Shown one piece after another: positions 10,128 to 21,483 of a DNA stretch of 64,000 nt. The position numbers and the translations under genes were made by a program. Numbering within the stretch: position 1 is the first letter of the stretch; each line of letters opens with the position of its first letter. The notes beneath the pieces were generated by a model. The model ran no database searches and was not told the DNA's origin. It saw nothing but the letters and a program-made list of their open reading frames with translations. The stretch comes from Siphonodentalium dalli (lineage: Eukaryota; Mollusca; Scaphopoda; Gadilida; Siphonodentaliidae), in assembly GCA_032622095.1 (NCBI GenBank), contig CP136065.1, positions 39,497,503-39,561,502 of the forward strand. Reading direction: 5' to 3'.

Positions 10128-12848
10128 ATGGCGGAAGCAAGTTTCCGACTGCCTAAACCTTTGTCACTGGACGAGGCGGAATTGGCTGGACAATACATCC
10201 GATGGAGGAGAGAATTGGACGTCTATTTACTGGCCAGTGGTTCTTCGGAAAAATCGGACGCAGTAAAAACGGCCATAATACTACATTGTGCTGGTCCCCA
10301 GATGATGGAAGCTGGAGAACACTTCCAATTCAACACGGCAGCAGACCGGACGAAACCTGGACCAACATTACTAATGATAAAGGACTACTGCACGCCTCAA
10401 CAGAATGTGGTGATGCAATCCTTTCGATTCTGGAACGTTTCCTATAACGCTAGTGACTCCTTCGACACCTTTCTCACGGAACTGCGTTCACGTGTGGCGT
10501 CCTGTGATTTTAATAACATGGCGGACCGAATGATCCGGGATAAAATCGTTTTCACAGTGACTGGAAAGTTACAGGAAACACTCCTCAGAGAAACTGACCT
10601 GACATTGAAAAGGACCATAAAAGTGTGTCGTGCATTCGAACTGTCGACGAAACAGGCGAAGGAAATCAGTGCATCTGGCACCTATGAAGTGAAGAAAATT
10701 ACCAATTCGAAGTTTAACACGAATCAGAAGAAGAAGACACGTGCGACGGATAAACCATCCTGGAAGACAGCACAGAATGTTACTTCAGCGCCAGGCGCAA
10801 AGGAATGCAAATTTTGCGGCCGACGGCACTTGATGGGTAAAGAACATTGCGCTGCATGGGGTCAAACTTGCACGGGCTGCGGGGGTAAGAATCACTTCTA
10901 CAAGAAATGCTACCGCAGGAAGAGGGTTAATGCAGTAGATGACGAAAACCCGGAGGAACAAGATGAACAAGGTGACTGGCTGCAAGCTATCAGTACGAGG
11001 AAACCGCGAGTGCACGCGCTGACGAGTGTTAATGAGTGCGACGTGAGATTCCAGCTAGATAGTGGTGCTGACGTAAATACGATATGTCAAAGATATGTTC
11101 GTAAGGAACAAGTTAAACCGGCCAGTTCGAAATTGTTCATGTGGAACCGATCGGAATTCCATCCAATAGGTGAAACCACCTTAAATGTGGTTAACCCGCG
11201 AACGCGCGAGGAATCGCGTGTGTCATTTACTGTGGTGAGTAATTCGTTAAACTGCTTGTTAGGGTTAAAAACGATCACTGACATGAATCTGATTACAATT
11301 AACGAAGATAACTTTATCAAATCTGTAGACACTGTTTCTGATTTGGGCGATTTGGGCGTGGCTCGTCTATTCGTAGACGAGAACGTACCACCAAAAACAC
11401 TTCCTTGTCGAAGAATACCGACTGCTATACATGACGAAGTGAAAGCCGAGCTGGACAAATTAACTGAGAGAGGCATTTTAATTCCAGTCGATGATCCAAC
11501 CGATTGGGTGAGTCAAATGACGATTGTTCGAAAATCAACAAACAAAATTCGCGTGTGTATTGACCCACAACCGTTGAATTTTGCTCTCAAACGTGAACAC
11601 TATCAGTTACCGACTTTTGCAGATGCACTTCCTAAATTACACAACGCTAAAGTGTTCAGCAAGTTAGATGTTCAAGAAGCTTTTTACCATGTAAAGTTAG
11701 ATGAGCCATCAAGCTTGCTATGTACAATGATAACGCCTTTTGGTAGATTTCGTTGGACTAGATTACCATTTGGGTTAAAGGTCAGTTCAGAACTCTTTGC
11801 AAAACGATTGTACGATGCAGTCGGTGATTTAAATGGAGTAATCGCAGTGGCAGATGATATAATTGTAATTGGGTGCGGCACCACGCGTGCAGAGGCAGAT
11901 TTGGATCACGAGAAAAATCTGTTAGCTTTACAAACGCGATGCCGTGAGAGGGAGGTCCGATTAAATGATTCAAAGTCAGTATTCAAGCAGTCGGAACTTG
12001 TGTTCATGGGACACAAGATAACGAATAAAGGATTAGCTGTTGATGATTCTAAAGTGACCGCCATACGCGAGATGCCAGCACCGACCGATATTCATGGAGT
12101 TAAGCGATTCTGTGGTATGGTGCAATATTTGGCTAGATTCATGCCAAATCTTTCGAGTGATATGGAGGCCATAAGAGCTCTCACTCGGAAAGAGGTAGAG
12201 TTTGTGTGGTCAGATGAATGTGAAACGGCTTTTCGAAATGTGAAGCAGAAAATGTGTAGTTCGCCAGTGCTTGCGTATTTCGATCCGACCAAGGAATTAG
12301 TTCTACAAGTCGACAGTAGCAGCTTCGCAGTAGGCGCGGTGTTAATGCAAGAGGGCCGACCTATCGAATATGCGTCGCGATCGTTGACTTCTGCGGAACG
12401 AAATTGGTCACAAATGGAAAAGGAAATGCTGTCATGTGCTTTCGGACTACAGAGGTTCGACCAATACACATTTGGGAGACGCGTCATCGTCGAGAACGAT
12501 CATAAACCAATCGAGATGATATTGAAGAAACCATTAAGTCAAGCTCCGAAACGTTTACAGAACTTAATGCTGATTCTCTATAAATATGACGTGGAATTTC
12601 GATACCTGCGTGGGAGTAATCTCGTACTCGCAGATGCGCTTAGCCGGGCACCCACCGACAATGGAACATTGAGTGAAACCATGTGTCGTCAGCCGACAAT
12701 ACACAGTGTTCTTGGAATTAGTGACGAGATCCCAGATGCCCGACTTACCGAAATTCGAGCAGCGACCTTGGCTGACACGTCATGTCAAACACTGTTTCGC
12801 ATGATACAGGCAGGCTGGCCTTATTTCGAAGGCGGATGTTCCGGATGA
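10128..12848 (+). CDS. Gag-protease-reverse transcriptase-RNase H polyprotein (Ty3/gypsy), broken at 3' end
   Basis: 906 codons from the ATG at 10128. Order: gag-like capsid region (about 1-190); two zinc knuckles (a first cysteine cluster from C227, then C248-x2-C251-x4-H256-x4-C261); aspartic protease with DSG at D311; reverse transcriptase about 430-600 with the catalytic VADD (D576, D577); RNase H about 715-835 starting at the VDSSS motif. The frame ends at a TGA at 12846. Homology to the usual connection into integrase continues in the next frame, so a one-base indel lies near 12820-12835. Gag and pol share one frame, so no programmed shift is needed between them. Confidence 0.9.
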   Translation: MAEASFRLPKPLSLDEAELAGQYIRWRRELDVYLLASGSSEKSDAVKTAIILHCAGPQMMEAGEHFQFNTAADRTKPGPTLLMIKDYCTPQQNVVMQSFRFWNVSYNASDSFDTFLTELRSRVASCDFNNMADRMIRDKIVFTVTGKLQETLLRETDLTLKRTIKVCRAFELSTKQAKEISASGTYEVKKITNSKFNTNQKKKTRATDKPSWKTAQNVTSAPGAKECKFCGRRHLMGKEHCAAWGQTCTGCGGKNHFYKKCYRRKRVNAVDDENPEEQDEQGDWLQAISTRKPRVHALTSVNECDVRFQLDSGADVNTICQRYVRKEQVKPASSKLFMWNRSEFHPIGETTLNVVNPRTREESRVSFTVVSNSLNCLLGLKTITDMNLITINEDNFIKSVDTVSDLGDLGVARLFVDENVPPKTLPCRRIPTAIHDEVKAELDKLTERGILIPVDDPTDWVSQMTIVRKSTNKIRVCIDPQPLNFALKREHYQLPTFADALPKLHNAKVFSKLDVQEAFYHVKLDEPSSLLCTMITPFGRFRWTRLPFGLKVSSELFAKRLYDAVGDLNGVIAVADDIIVIGCGTTRAEADLDHEKNLLALQTRCREREVRLNDSKSVFKQSELVFMGHKITNKGLAVDDSKVTAIREMPAPTDIHGVKRFCGMVQYLARFMPNLSSDMEAIRALTRKEVEFVWSDECETAFRNVKQKMCSSPVLAYFDPTKELVLQVDSSSFAVGAVLMQEGRPIEYASRSLTSAERNWSQMEKEMLSCAFGLQRFDQYTFGRRVIVENDHKPIEMILKKPLSQAPKRLQNLMLILYKYDVEFRYLRGSNLVLADALSRAPTDNGTLSETMCRQPTIHSVLGISDEIPDARLTEIRAATLADTSCQTLFRMIQAGWPYFEGGCSG

Positions 12849-12918
12849 AATTACACTGTTCTTTGAAAACAGGGACACACTGACTGCGAATGATGGAATA
12901 ATACTAAATGGAGAATGA

Positions 12919-13986
12919 GTCTTCATTCCACGTGCACTCAGGCGGGACATATTGAAGAGATTACACACTGCACACATGGGACTAGATAGCATGCTGAGAA
13001 GAGCTCGAACTACGGTGTTTTGGCCTCGGCTCAAGACAGATGTCAAGCAATTAGTCGACGCGTGCGAAGTGTGCCAAGCACTAAAACCGAGTCAACAGAA
13101 ACAGACACTGAACTTACACCCAATAGGAATTAACCCCTGGGATAAGATCGGTGTGGACATTTGTGAAGTAGATCATAAACAATATCTCATTACAGCTGAC
13201 TATTTCAGCAGCTGGATGGAAGCTGATCAACTGAGTTCGATCACGAGTACACAAGTGATCACCAAACTGAAGAAACATTTCGCAGCTTATGGTATTCCCA
13301 AAATGCTTCATAGTGACAATGGGACACAGTTCACATCTGTTGAATTCCAAACTTTTATGCGCGACTGGGGAGTAATCCACATTACGTCGTCCCCCGGTCA
13401 CCAACAGGCAAACGGCAAAGCTGAGGCTTTCGTGAAAATATTTAAAACTCTCGTCAAAAAGACAATACAGGACAAAACTGACCCATATCTGGCTATATTG
13501 GAGTTACGAAACACACCGAGACAAGACACGAACCTGAGTCCTGCTCAGATGATGTTTGGCCGCAGGACCAGATCGATAATACCGATGATCAGTTGCGAAA
13601 GGGAGAGAAATCCAATAGGTGAGACCAGAAGGGAGACTATAAAAAGAAGGGAGACTATAAAACGGTCATTCGATAAACGGGCGACGACCAGACCACGGAT
13701 GCTAGCCGGCCAATCTGTATATTTTCAACAGCCGACAGACGCCAGATGGCGCAAGGGTGTGGTCGTCGAAGTATTAAACGACCGATCACTTCGGGTTAGG
13801 GACGAGCATGGGACCGTCTATCGAAGAAATACAATTATGGTGCGACCCAGCCCCACAAAATATCGACCCGTGATCGAAGGCGGCGTACCACCAGATGAAG
13901 GCGTACGACCAGATGTCGACATACACACACGGCCACAACGAGATCGTAGACCACCTGCGTGGCTCAAAGACTATGAGTGTGGATAA
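12919..13986 (+). pseudogene. Integrase region of the Ty3/gypsy element, separated from pol
   Basis: Open frame from just after a TGA (12916-12918) to 13986. It lies in the +1 frame relative to the upstream polyprotein. Numbering residues from the TTG at 12952, the zinc-binding H5, H8, C38 and C41 and the catalytic triad D69, D122 and E158 are all present, with the classic 35-residue spacing between D122 and E158. A basic C-terminal region with a chromatin- or DNA-binding-like fold follows. There is no ATG at a natural start. In the parent element it would be cleaved from a Gag-Pol polyprotein. The catalytic region looks intact; the breaks are upstream (frameshift near 12825, stop at 12916). 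Confidence 0.88.
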
Positions 13987-14201
13987 AACATTTCGTTCAT
14001 TCTGATTTGTACGCGAGGATTATATAACAGCATGGGGGTATTAACCATATATACTTATTTCGGTACTCGCGATATTAATATGTAGCAATTAACAATACAG
14101 GGTTTAGAATACTAATTATCGTTCAAATCGGTATTAACACATTAACCCTCCGCGACGTACGCATTTATTCGGTGCTTTTGCTTATTAATTAATTGCTTAC
14201 T

Positions 14202-14215
14202 AAAAGAAGAAGGGA
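14202..14215 (+). other. Polypurine tract of LTR element
   Basis: AAAAGAAGAAGGGA ends exactly at the first base of the 3' LTR. That is the expected position for the primer of plus-strand DNA synthesis. Confidence 0.85.
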
Positions 14216-14426
14216 TGTTAACAGTGGCCTAAATTTGCATGTAACAAATTTACTATTAATCTGGGTACCACGCACCACCAGCGTGTATTTCAATTTCGGC
14301 TAATTTATGCATGACCTAATGGTTGCATGACTTTCGCGGCTTTCTCTGCAAACGGCACTCCTCACATAACTATTCATTGAGTAAGAGATTAAAACTGAAT
14401 TCTAATAACGACTTGTGTTATTAACA
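14216..14426 (+). repeat. 3' LTR, 211 bp
   Basis: Same length as and, by eye, identical in sequence to the 5' LTR at 9843-10053. It is followed by the GGTAT target duplication. Confidence 0.95.
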
Positions 14427-14431
14427 GGTAT

Positions 14432-14900
14432 GTATGTGGAACTTGGTGCACAGTTAGATATTGGACTTGCAAATTGAAAACACTTCCCAGTCTGCCAGTG
14501 TCATGAGATCGTGACCACATGAGGGTCACGAGAACATGACCACATGATCACAAAACAAGATGGCCACCACACCGAAATATAAGGAAAATGCATTATTTCT
14601 CAATACCTTTTGTATCTGCAGAGATATTTTGACGACATTTGGTATGTAAGTTGGTGTTAGTAACTTAGTATTGAGAACCGAAAACTAGTTAGTATATTTC
14701 TGCTAAATAAATATATTATTGGGTATTTCGCAATAACTTTTGTATATGCAGAGGTATATTCCTGAAACTTGGTATGCAGTATATAGGTATTGGTCTCCGT
14801 GGAATGGAAAACACTTCCCATACCAGGAGGGTCACGTGACCGCGACCACTTAATCACAGAATAAGAATAAGATGGCTGACATCCCTAAATATAAAAAAAA
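14432..14900. repeat. Diverged tandem repeat, right of LTR element
   Basis: Continuation of the array at 9480-9842: CAAAACAAGATGGCCACC, ATTTCTCAATACCTTTTGTA, a second CGCAATAACTTTTGTATATG block and AAACTTGGTATGCAG. The GGTAT used as LTR target is part of the repeat's own AGGTAT/TGGTATG text. Confidence 0.65.
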
Positions 14901-15373
14901 TAAACCGGGAGTTTCTCGTTACAAAATTGATTAAATCACGTACAGTGTTTTCACAGAATAATATAAAGTTACTTTCCATGGATTGATGTTACAGGACGAA
15001 GGTGTCAGGATTCGACTCAAGTCGCGATCGGCAGTGTATGGGTAATTCGACTCAAGTCCTAATAAGTAACTCACAGTCATCGATTTGTCATTTTTAATTG
15101 ATTAGCATACTTCCAGGGAGGGGGATCATGAACCACAGGGCCAAGTGGCCTTGTATCCGTGTCCATATAACTAGAACAAGCTGAAACCAAATTTTTTAAA
15201 CACAAAAGATATATGGTTCACAAAAATGATCGCAAAAAATAACGGAATTACTGGTGGCTATATTAAAATCAGACACTTTTTCTAGAACATAGCAATGCTA
15301 TTAAATTCAAAAAACAGAATCAATCGGATTAAAAATTAAATGAGGAAAGCATCAAAGCAAAGCTATATGTACA
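14901..15373. other. No supported gene
   Basis: An ATTCGACTCAAGTC motif occurs twice near 15010-15060. Otherwise nothing recognisable. Confidence 0.35.
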
Positions 15374-15587
15374 TTAACCCTTTCAGTGCCAAGTCCGATT
15401 TTTGTATCAACCCATATTTCCTTGATCATTTTTCAATTTTATTGATTATAATAATGTGACACATTGATGGAAAAAGCTCTAGGAGCTCTTTCCATCAATG
15501 TATCACATTATTATAATCCAAAAATTTCAAAAATGATCAAGGCAATATGGGTTGATACAAATATCGGATTTGGCACGAAAAGGTTAA
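15374..15587. mobile_element. TTAA-flanked MITE (piggyBac-like), long hairpin
   Basis: TTAA at 15374 and TTAA at 15584 flank a 206-bp element. Its ends are CCCTTTCAGTGCCAAGTCCG and, inverted, a diverged cognate. The whole element is one hairpin with arms of about 95 bp meeting at AAGCTCTAGGAGCTC. A TTAA target with CCCTTT ends is the piggyBac signature. A shorter sister is at 38677-38854 and a rearranged one at 21484-21728. Confidence 0.8.
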
Positions 15588-15719
15588 GATTGGTCCATAA
15601 GGCCAAGCTGCCTAAGCGCCAACCTCTCACTGGGTTTAATGTCGCTCTACCAGTTGTTTACACAGTATAGACCCAAAAGCATCAAACGATCGGGTGATTC
15701 CACAATTTTCTGTTTGTGT

Positions 15720-15739
15720 GGGGGGGGGGGGGGGGGGGG
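15720..15739. repeat. Poly-G tract (20 G)
   Basis: Uninterrupted run of G. Similar tracts are at 17011 (16 G), 18665 (14 C), 26489 (18 G) and 41977 (44 G). Confidence 0.9.
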
Positions 15740-15787
15740 TAAGTCATTTTGTCAGACACTAAAAAAAAAATTATATCCAGGCTTGTA

Positions 15788-16637
15788 AGGCTGTCACGAT
15801 TAATCGTTAATCGACTATTAGTCAGCCGGCCTGAAAATCGGTTATCATTTGTAATCATCGATTAATAGGTCGTTTTTGGTATTGTATCCTGGCCGGAAAA
15901 ATTAAATGTGTGATCTCGCGTAACGTAACGGCGGCATACATTTCGTAAGTTGTCAATGGTAGCGCGGTCTTATATTTTTCGGCGGGCGATGGGTTACAAG
16001 AACATCTGCACTTGTTGTCGCACGTCTTTGAACTTGACATATGATGACGCGACATATATATCAATACGAAAATCCGGAATACAAATAAAGCGACTTAAAG
16101 GACTTGCAACTGCCCTTTTTCTGAAGACAGAAAAAGCGTTTTGTGGGTTTAATCTCGTGTTTTTATAGCAAAATGTGACTGTTTTGGTCCAAATACAACC
16201 AATATCACAATGAATATTAATTTTTTGTAAATTTTATTACAAAACGGCCATAAAAAGCGACAAATGCCTTTAAAATAGCAATTTTTGCCATTATGAATGT
16301 AGTTAGTTTTCCAAGTTTGCAAGGAAAATGTCCTTTTTTGTGGAAAAGTGCCCTTTTTGGAGGCTTTGCCCCCCTACCCTCAGATGCTTCCGGTGCCCCT
16401 GATTATTTGTCTTTTCAGAGTTATGTTTCTTTAAAGACCAGCTGAATAATACAATTAATTTAGCTCCAAACATATCTAAATATGTCTTAACTCATGCTAA
16501 ATAAGGTTTATAACATGTATCCTTTCCATTTTGTTCACATTTTTACAAAAAAGTACTATTTCCAGACATTTTAATAAAACGGCTTCTTTGTTTACAATAG
16601 TCATTTTTGAATCGGGTGTTTCCGTCGCGACTCGGAA
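15788..16637. other. Repeat-like sequence, no supported gene
   Basis: A TCGTTAATCGAC/ATCGATTAAT inverted cluster is at 15798-15868. Further on is text about 16310-16400 with repeated CCCTTTTT blocks that resembles a dispersed repeat end. A CRE-like TGACGTCA sits at 16638-16645. Its role is unknown. Confidence 0.3.
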
Positions 16638-16740
16638 ATGACGTCACCGAGGGTACCAAGACGGAAGAAATTTTATGCGCCGTTTTTAAAATCACGTATT
16701 TTGAAATCGTCTTTTTTTATTGTTGTTTATTTTTTTGAAG

Positions 16741-16934
16741 TGCTGCAACCTGTAGCCATAAATGTTCAAGTGGCACAAGAATTAATGCAGCCATTTAACA
16801 ACAGTGGACGGCGTTTGTCCACAACGAGAGTTTGGAATGGGCTGTCACAATACAGCTGCTTGTGTTCCAAGCACTTTGAAGAAGGATCTTTCACAAATAT
16901 TGTGAAATGCAAGCTGGGACATACACAAGTGTGA
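16741..16934 (+). CDS. Possible THAP-type zinc-finger exon fragment
   Basis: The open frame includes VWNGLSQYSCLCSKHFEEGSF, which resembles the second half of a THAP domain: a tryptophan, then C-x2-H in CSKH followed by F, as in the C2CH DNA-binding fold. The first cysteine pair of THAP is not seen upstream; the text before about 16741 is T-rich and looks like intron, and AAG at 16738-16740 is only a weak acceptor. THAP domains occur in host factors and in P-element-type transposases. With half the finger missing this is a fragment or an internal exon. Confidence 0.35.
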
Positions 16935-17010
16935 TTCACATTGTCAAACAAAATGTTATCTACGTGAATACCGGTACCAATAAACACCCATGCACTCATG
17001 GTCCTTGTGT

Positions 17011-17026
17011 GGGGGGGGGGGGGGGG
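17011..17026. repeat. Poly-G tract (16 G)
   Basis: Uninterrupted G run. Confidence 0.85.
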
Positions 17027-17029
17027 TAT

Positions 17030-20000
17030 CAGTAGTCTAGACTCTAGTAGACCTACGGCTACGTCGCAGTACATGGATCATACATGAGGATTTACTTTCG
17101 GCGATGTGTGAATCGTGACTTGTTCTACTCAAGCGTGAAGACATAAATCGGCACCTTGACAATACAAAATGTCAGCTATGCATGGCAATATGCAAAATTA
17201 AGCATGATTTACAAGGCTACCAATCAACAAATTGAACAATCTGTGTAATATAAGTGACTGTTCTACGTTAATTCTAGTCTAACGTGACGTAAACATCGAT
17301 TAGAACCTGAACTTGAAATGTAATGATTCAATGAAAATCATTAGTAAGTCTACTCACCAGATTGAATGTTTCGAATAATTAAAATCCAATACGAATCAAC
17401 AATGTATTAATCCATTTGTGAAAGCATATATATATTGCCATATAAATGAAATCAGACGAAAAGGTACCGCACTGCATCCACGTATTACGAGCCGTGTCGA
17501 TCATGTCAGTTTGTCACGATTTTTCGCCAATATTTCCACCAACAAAACATAAATTCCTTGTATTCCAATCGAATTGTTCAGAGAAATTCTTGATGGTACT
17601 TCGAATTATATACATGGCTACGAATTTATATGACTACATCAGTCATTAAGCAGTAACCGAGCATTAACAAACTGGTATTTGAACTATAAACACAAACAAA
17701 TATTATGCAGGTGATGTGACCTATACATCTGACCTAACCTCAACGTCATACACGTGCGTGTGCATATCCATACTCGACAATAATGTGTCTAAAGTTGACT
17801 ATGAAACACCTACTATCGTAAAAGATAGATCAATTATGGAATTATGTTACCTTTTAACATGCCTTCAGTCCACTGTATGGGTATTATTTTTAAAATAAGA
17901 ACAGCAATCGCGAGGGACTATTTTGTTAGTGCGAACGTAGCTTGCGTAAAATATCGTTCGATTTGTGATCAAAGCGCAGTACCGTAGTAGGCCTAGTAAG
18001 TACTACGTTCGTCATATGCGCAGGAACGCCCACATTTCCACCGATTGTGGTAGATATAGGCCTATATAGGCCCTATATAGATAGTTGGTACGTGTGGAGA
18101 TTGTGCGTTACTGGTCTTGATTCATTTGAAACAATAAATTGAATAAACATAATACATACTGAAAATAATATATATACGTACGCCTTTTGCGGTTTTTGTT
18201 TTGTTGACAGATTGTCAAAAAATGTGTTTTATATGATAATCTAAAGGCCATGCATGATACTGCATTTAGACTTCAGGTCAGTATCGGTACGTATAGACAG
18301 CAGTTTGGAAATTCTTGATAGTATAAAATGTTTGATGTTTCACACCTAGCATACCTACCATTAGTGACCAGACATTCTCAATGAGAACTTGGGTGTCTAT
18401 ATAAAGCCAGTTGAAAAATTTAAACATAAAGAGCATTTAATTTGAGGATTATAGGGCCTACTAGTAATGGAATATATAGGTCAAGCTTTTGCGGATTTCT
18501 GCTCACTATGTTCATGACTGACTAGATGAAATAATTACATACCAACAAATCTAATACCCAGTATCGTGAATATCAAGTTAAAACATAATTGTTTTATATA
18601 ATATTTAATCATGGAGCGATCTACTTGTGATATGCAGTTTCTGCATAAATGGTGAAAGGATGTGCCCCCCCCCCCCCCACCGCAATTAACTGCTTGACAC
18701 AATATCAGTTGAAAATTATACACCACATACAGGCTGAACTGTCGAACTGTTTTAATTTCAATTCAGTTATTGTTGAGGATTGGGAAATGTGTTGACGTTT
18801 AGACCAACGTACAGCAGCCTATCTTTCTACTTTTGGTCCGAAAGAGGGGAACCGGTGCAAATACATGGTCCATGGATGCGATGATTTATTGTCGGATCGT
18901 CGGTCACCGGTCTCTCGCCGATATATATGTGGAGGATCATTGTCATCAGGCTCGAATGCAGCAAGATCAAAATCATCTTTACAACGTTAGCGCTGACCTG
19001 CCATCGCCATTATGTACAGCCGCACGTTGTCAATGACGCAAAGCAGAACTGTGCATTTGTGTTCCCTCCGTGACGTCATGTCACGTGCTCCTCCAGTAGC
19101 CATGTGCGCGCAGTGCAAAATGAAAACAAATCTTCGGCGACTGTTTCGTTCCTAAGATATAACAAATAATTGCAGGATATTTTGACGGGATTTTTTGCGG
19201 ATTTGTGTTAAGGGGACTTTGATACACACGGGATGATATATCAATACTCAAATTAGGATACAGTTCAGCTGGACTTTAAGTTTGCAAATTTTAAGCCCCA
19301 TGACTTGATAACTTCTCCAATGTCAAACACCCTCTAATAAAAGCACAGGATCGAATGTAGGCTCTGGGTAATTAGCCACAGGAGTGCATGGCCCAACGGC
19401 ACTGTGCACTCGTGACTTGTTTGTTTATGTATTCATGTTCAAGTTTACAGAAAACCTATTTCTAAACATCTGATTTTATTATTCAGATAATGTTCAGCAG
19501 AGATTCCCCTCTGTTACCAGAGGGGACATACTAGTAACAAGATTTATGAGAGAGAAAATGCACAATGTGAGCAGGGATCTCATGAAAGAGGCTTAGGAAG
19601 GAGAAGGAGGAGAGAGAAAAGAAGGCAATAAAAAAATGAACAATTTCCTGTGATTATCACGGGTGGCAATCATTTCATGTATAACAAGCACTCGCAGACG
19701 GCGGTATATCCCCCGCCGAATTGTGCAGTTGGGGAAGTGCATTCTCAATGTTTGCATTCTCAGTATGTGCTAAACAAGAGGTGGGATTTTGTCAAAAAGC
19801 CTGGCTTGCGAACTCATTTTAGGTACTGGTCATGGGAACGAATATAACAGGCTATATGTCAATGATTTTCTCTGTTTTCTCAAAGTTTTTACTCTGTATA
19901 GTACAAAGTATAAGGTTACTGAGTTCAGTGCATTGCAATGAGTCCATATATGTTACATTGTTTGCCGATTGTATGCATCATTGTCTGTCTCTGGTGGGAT

Positions 20001-20940
20001 ATACTGCGAACGATGCACGATAATAGTATTTCTAGTAATGCGAACATGCACTAATTCAATGTATTGGACAGATATATAGATTGGGCCAGAATGTGTTATA
20101 ACCAATCTAATATGGCACTCAACTGATCGTATGCGTGATTCGTATCATACTTATTTTCATTAAATTGAAATTTAAACGAAATAACTATACTGATGACAAT
20201 TATACAAATGTGTACTAATATGACTACTACAATAATATTAGAGTCTTGGATATTGTGATGGCTGATAGTCCTGACAATTACAGTTATATATCTAAGTACA
20301 TGTACAACTACTATTGGATTAATGTGACTGTCTTGTATATGTAATATGTAATGTGGTTTGCATGTTTCTTCGATAATTATAACTGGAAAACAATAGAATA
20401 CTCGATTCGATATCAATCCAAATTGATTAATTGATGCCATGTTACGCTGTTTATAACAAATAGTTCCATACTCGTGCAGTTGCATGTTTGTCGCATTGAT
20501 AGGGTGCTACATAATGTTGGTTAGTGTAGGATAGTAGTTATTAAAAACAATTCAGAACGAAACAAGCAATTTTTATATTTTGAAAATGTTTTCAGAATGC
20601 TTAACATTTTATCATTTGGTTTACAGTAACAAATTTGAAAATGTTTTCAAATGATTGACATATGGTTAATTCTAACAAATTTGAACTTTTTTCAGAATGT
20701 TAAACAATTTAACATTTGTTTTATTCCCAACAATAGATGATAACCACTTGAATGTGTCAATACATCGTTGCTAATTGCTGAAACAAAGTGAAAAGTAGTA
20801 AAGTTGTATGCTGGGTTCCAGAATTTCATTCATAACGATATTTGTTTTTAAAATACGGGCGGCGTTGGCGGTGTATATGCTGTTTAAATATTTACCTCCG
20901 TCAAAAACCGCCATAAACAGAAATAATTAGTTTATTATAA
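17030..20940. other. 3.9 kb without a supported gene
   Basis: AT-rich sequence with short ORFs only. It includes a 14-base poly-C (18665-18678), a TATAGGCC cluster (18055-18080), and a purine-rich GAAGGAGAAGG stretch (19590-19630). Imperfect AACAAATTTGAAAATGTTTT repeats lie at 20575-20720. No tRNA, rRNA or exon with paired splice sites was found. Confidence 0.4.
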
Positions 20941-20952
20941 CTGAAGTAAAAT

Positions 20953-21062
20953 AGTGGACCGGACCGGAGAGTACCAGACCAGCGACAAAAAGCGGTCCGG
21001 TCCAGTGACACCCGGTCCGGACTGCGGTCCACCCGTGGACTGCGGACCGGTCCGCATCACTA
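20953..21062. repeat. GC-rich GGTCCGGACC inverted/direct repeat cluster
   Basis: Dense overlapping copies of GGACCGG/CCGGTCC with inverted symmetry (AAAGCGGTCCGGTCCAG against CTGCGGACCGGTCCGC). It stands out sharply against the AT-rich surroundings and could fold into a stable hairpin. Confidence 0.6.
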
Positions 21063-21128
21063 TATACCACCATGGTAACACCACGGTAAACCACAGTATA
21101 CCATCATGGTAACACCATGGTAAACCAA
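21063..21128. repeat. ACCATGGTAACACC minisatellite
   Basis: Near-tandem, partly palindromic units of ACCATGGTAACACCATGGTA with CACAGTATACC variants; about three copies. Confidence 0.7.
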
Positions 21129-21483
21129 ATCATATGTAAATTAACCATCACCAGATCAAAATCTAGCTAATGCGTGTAACTTCGTGATTGGGTTCAGACA
21201 CACTGAATATTTTAAGTGAGATTGATGACTACATAGAATTTTAGGATTATTGATACTTTTTAGACAATATGCAGCCAACCAATGAGCCAATCACTAAGCC
21301 AACTACTGTGGGCACTGCTGAGGCTGAAACCCCATGTTTCAGATCTGCTACACCATCTGATGATGAGCAAGTCAAAAACATTAAAACACAAGATAAAATT
21401 CTGCGCAGTTGATAATTGTTAAAACAGTATTCCCGTCGAAGATACATTCCAAAATGATAATTTTTGTTATATATGGTCACTAT

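Larger units (their letters stand above)
9843..14426 (+). mobile_element. Ty3/gypsy-type LTR retrotransposon, full length, 4584 bp
   Basis: All parts are visible: GGTAT target duplications at 9838-9842 and 14427-14431, 211-bp LTRs (TGTTAACA at the start, TTAACA at the end), a tRNA-Leu-like primer site directly after the 5' LTR, one gag-protease-RT-RNase H frame, an integrase frame, and a polypurine tract abutting the 3' LTR. There is no env-like ORF. Order RT-RNase H-integrase places it in Ty3/gypsy. Two retroviral-type zinc knuckles, fused gag-pol and small size suggest a Mag-like lineage, which is less certain. The LTRs read identical base for base, so insertion is recent. Even so, the pol frame is broken between RNase H and integrase. 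Confidence 0.95.

Noticed and set aside
11087..11476. Antisense ORFs within the retrotransposon pol (also 12092-12487 and 13114-13404)
   Set aside because: Mirror frames of a strongly supported polyprotein, with no independent motifs.
12848..12919. Programmed frameshift between pol and integrase
   Set aside because: No slippery heptamer was seen at the junction, and an additional in-frame TGA at 12916 would still stop translation. A disabling mutation is simpler.
9843..14426. Possibility that the LTR element is an endogenous retrovirus with env
   Set aside because: Only about 230 bp of non-coding sequence separate the end of integrase from the 3' LTR, and no membrane-type ORF is present.
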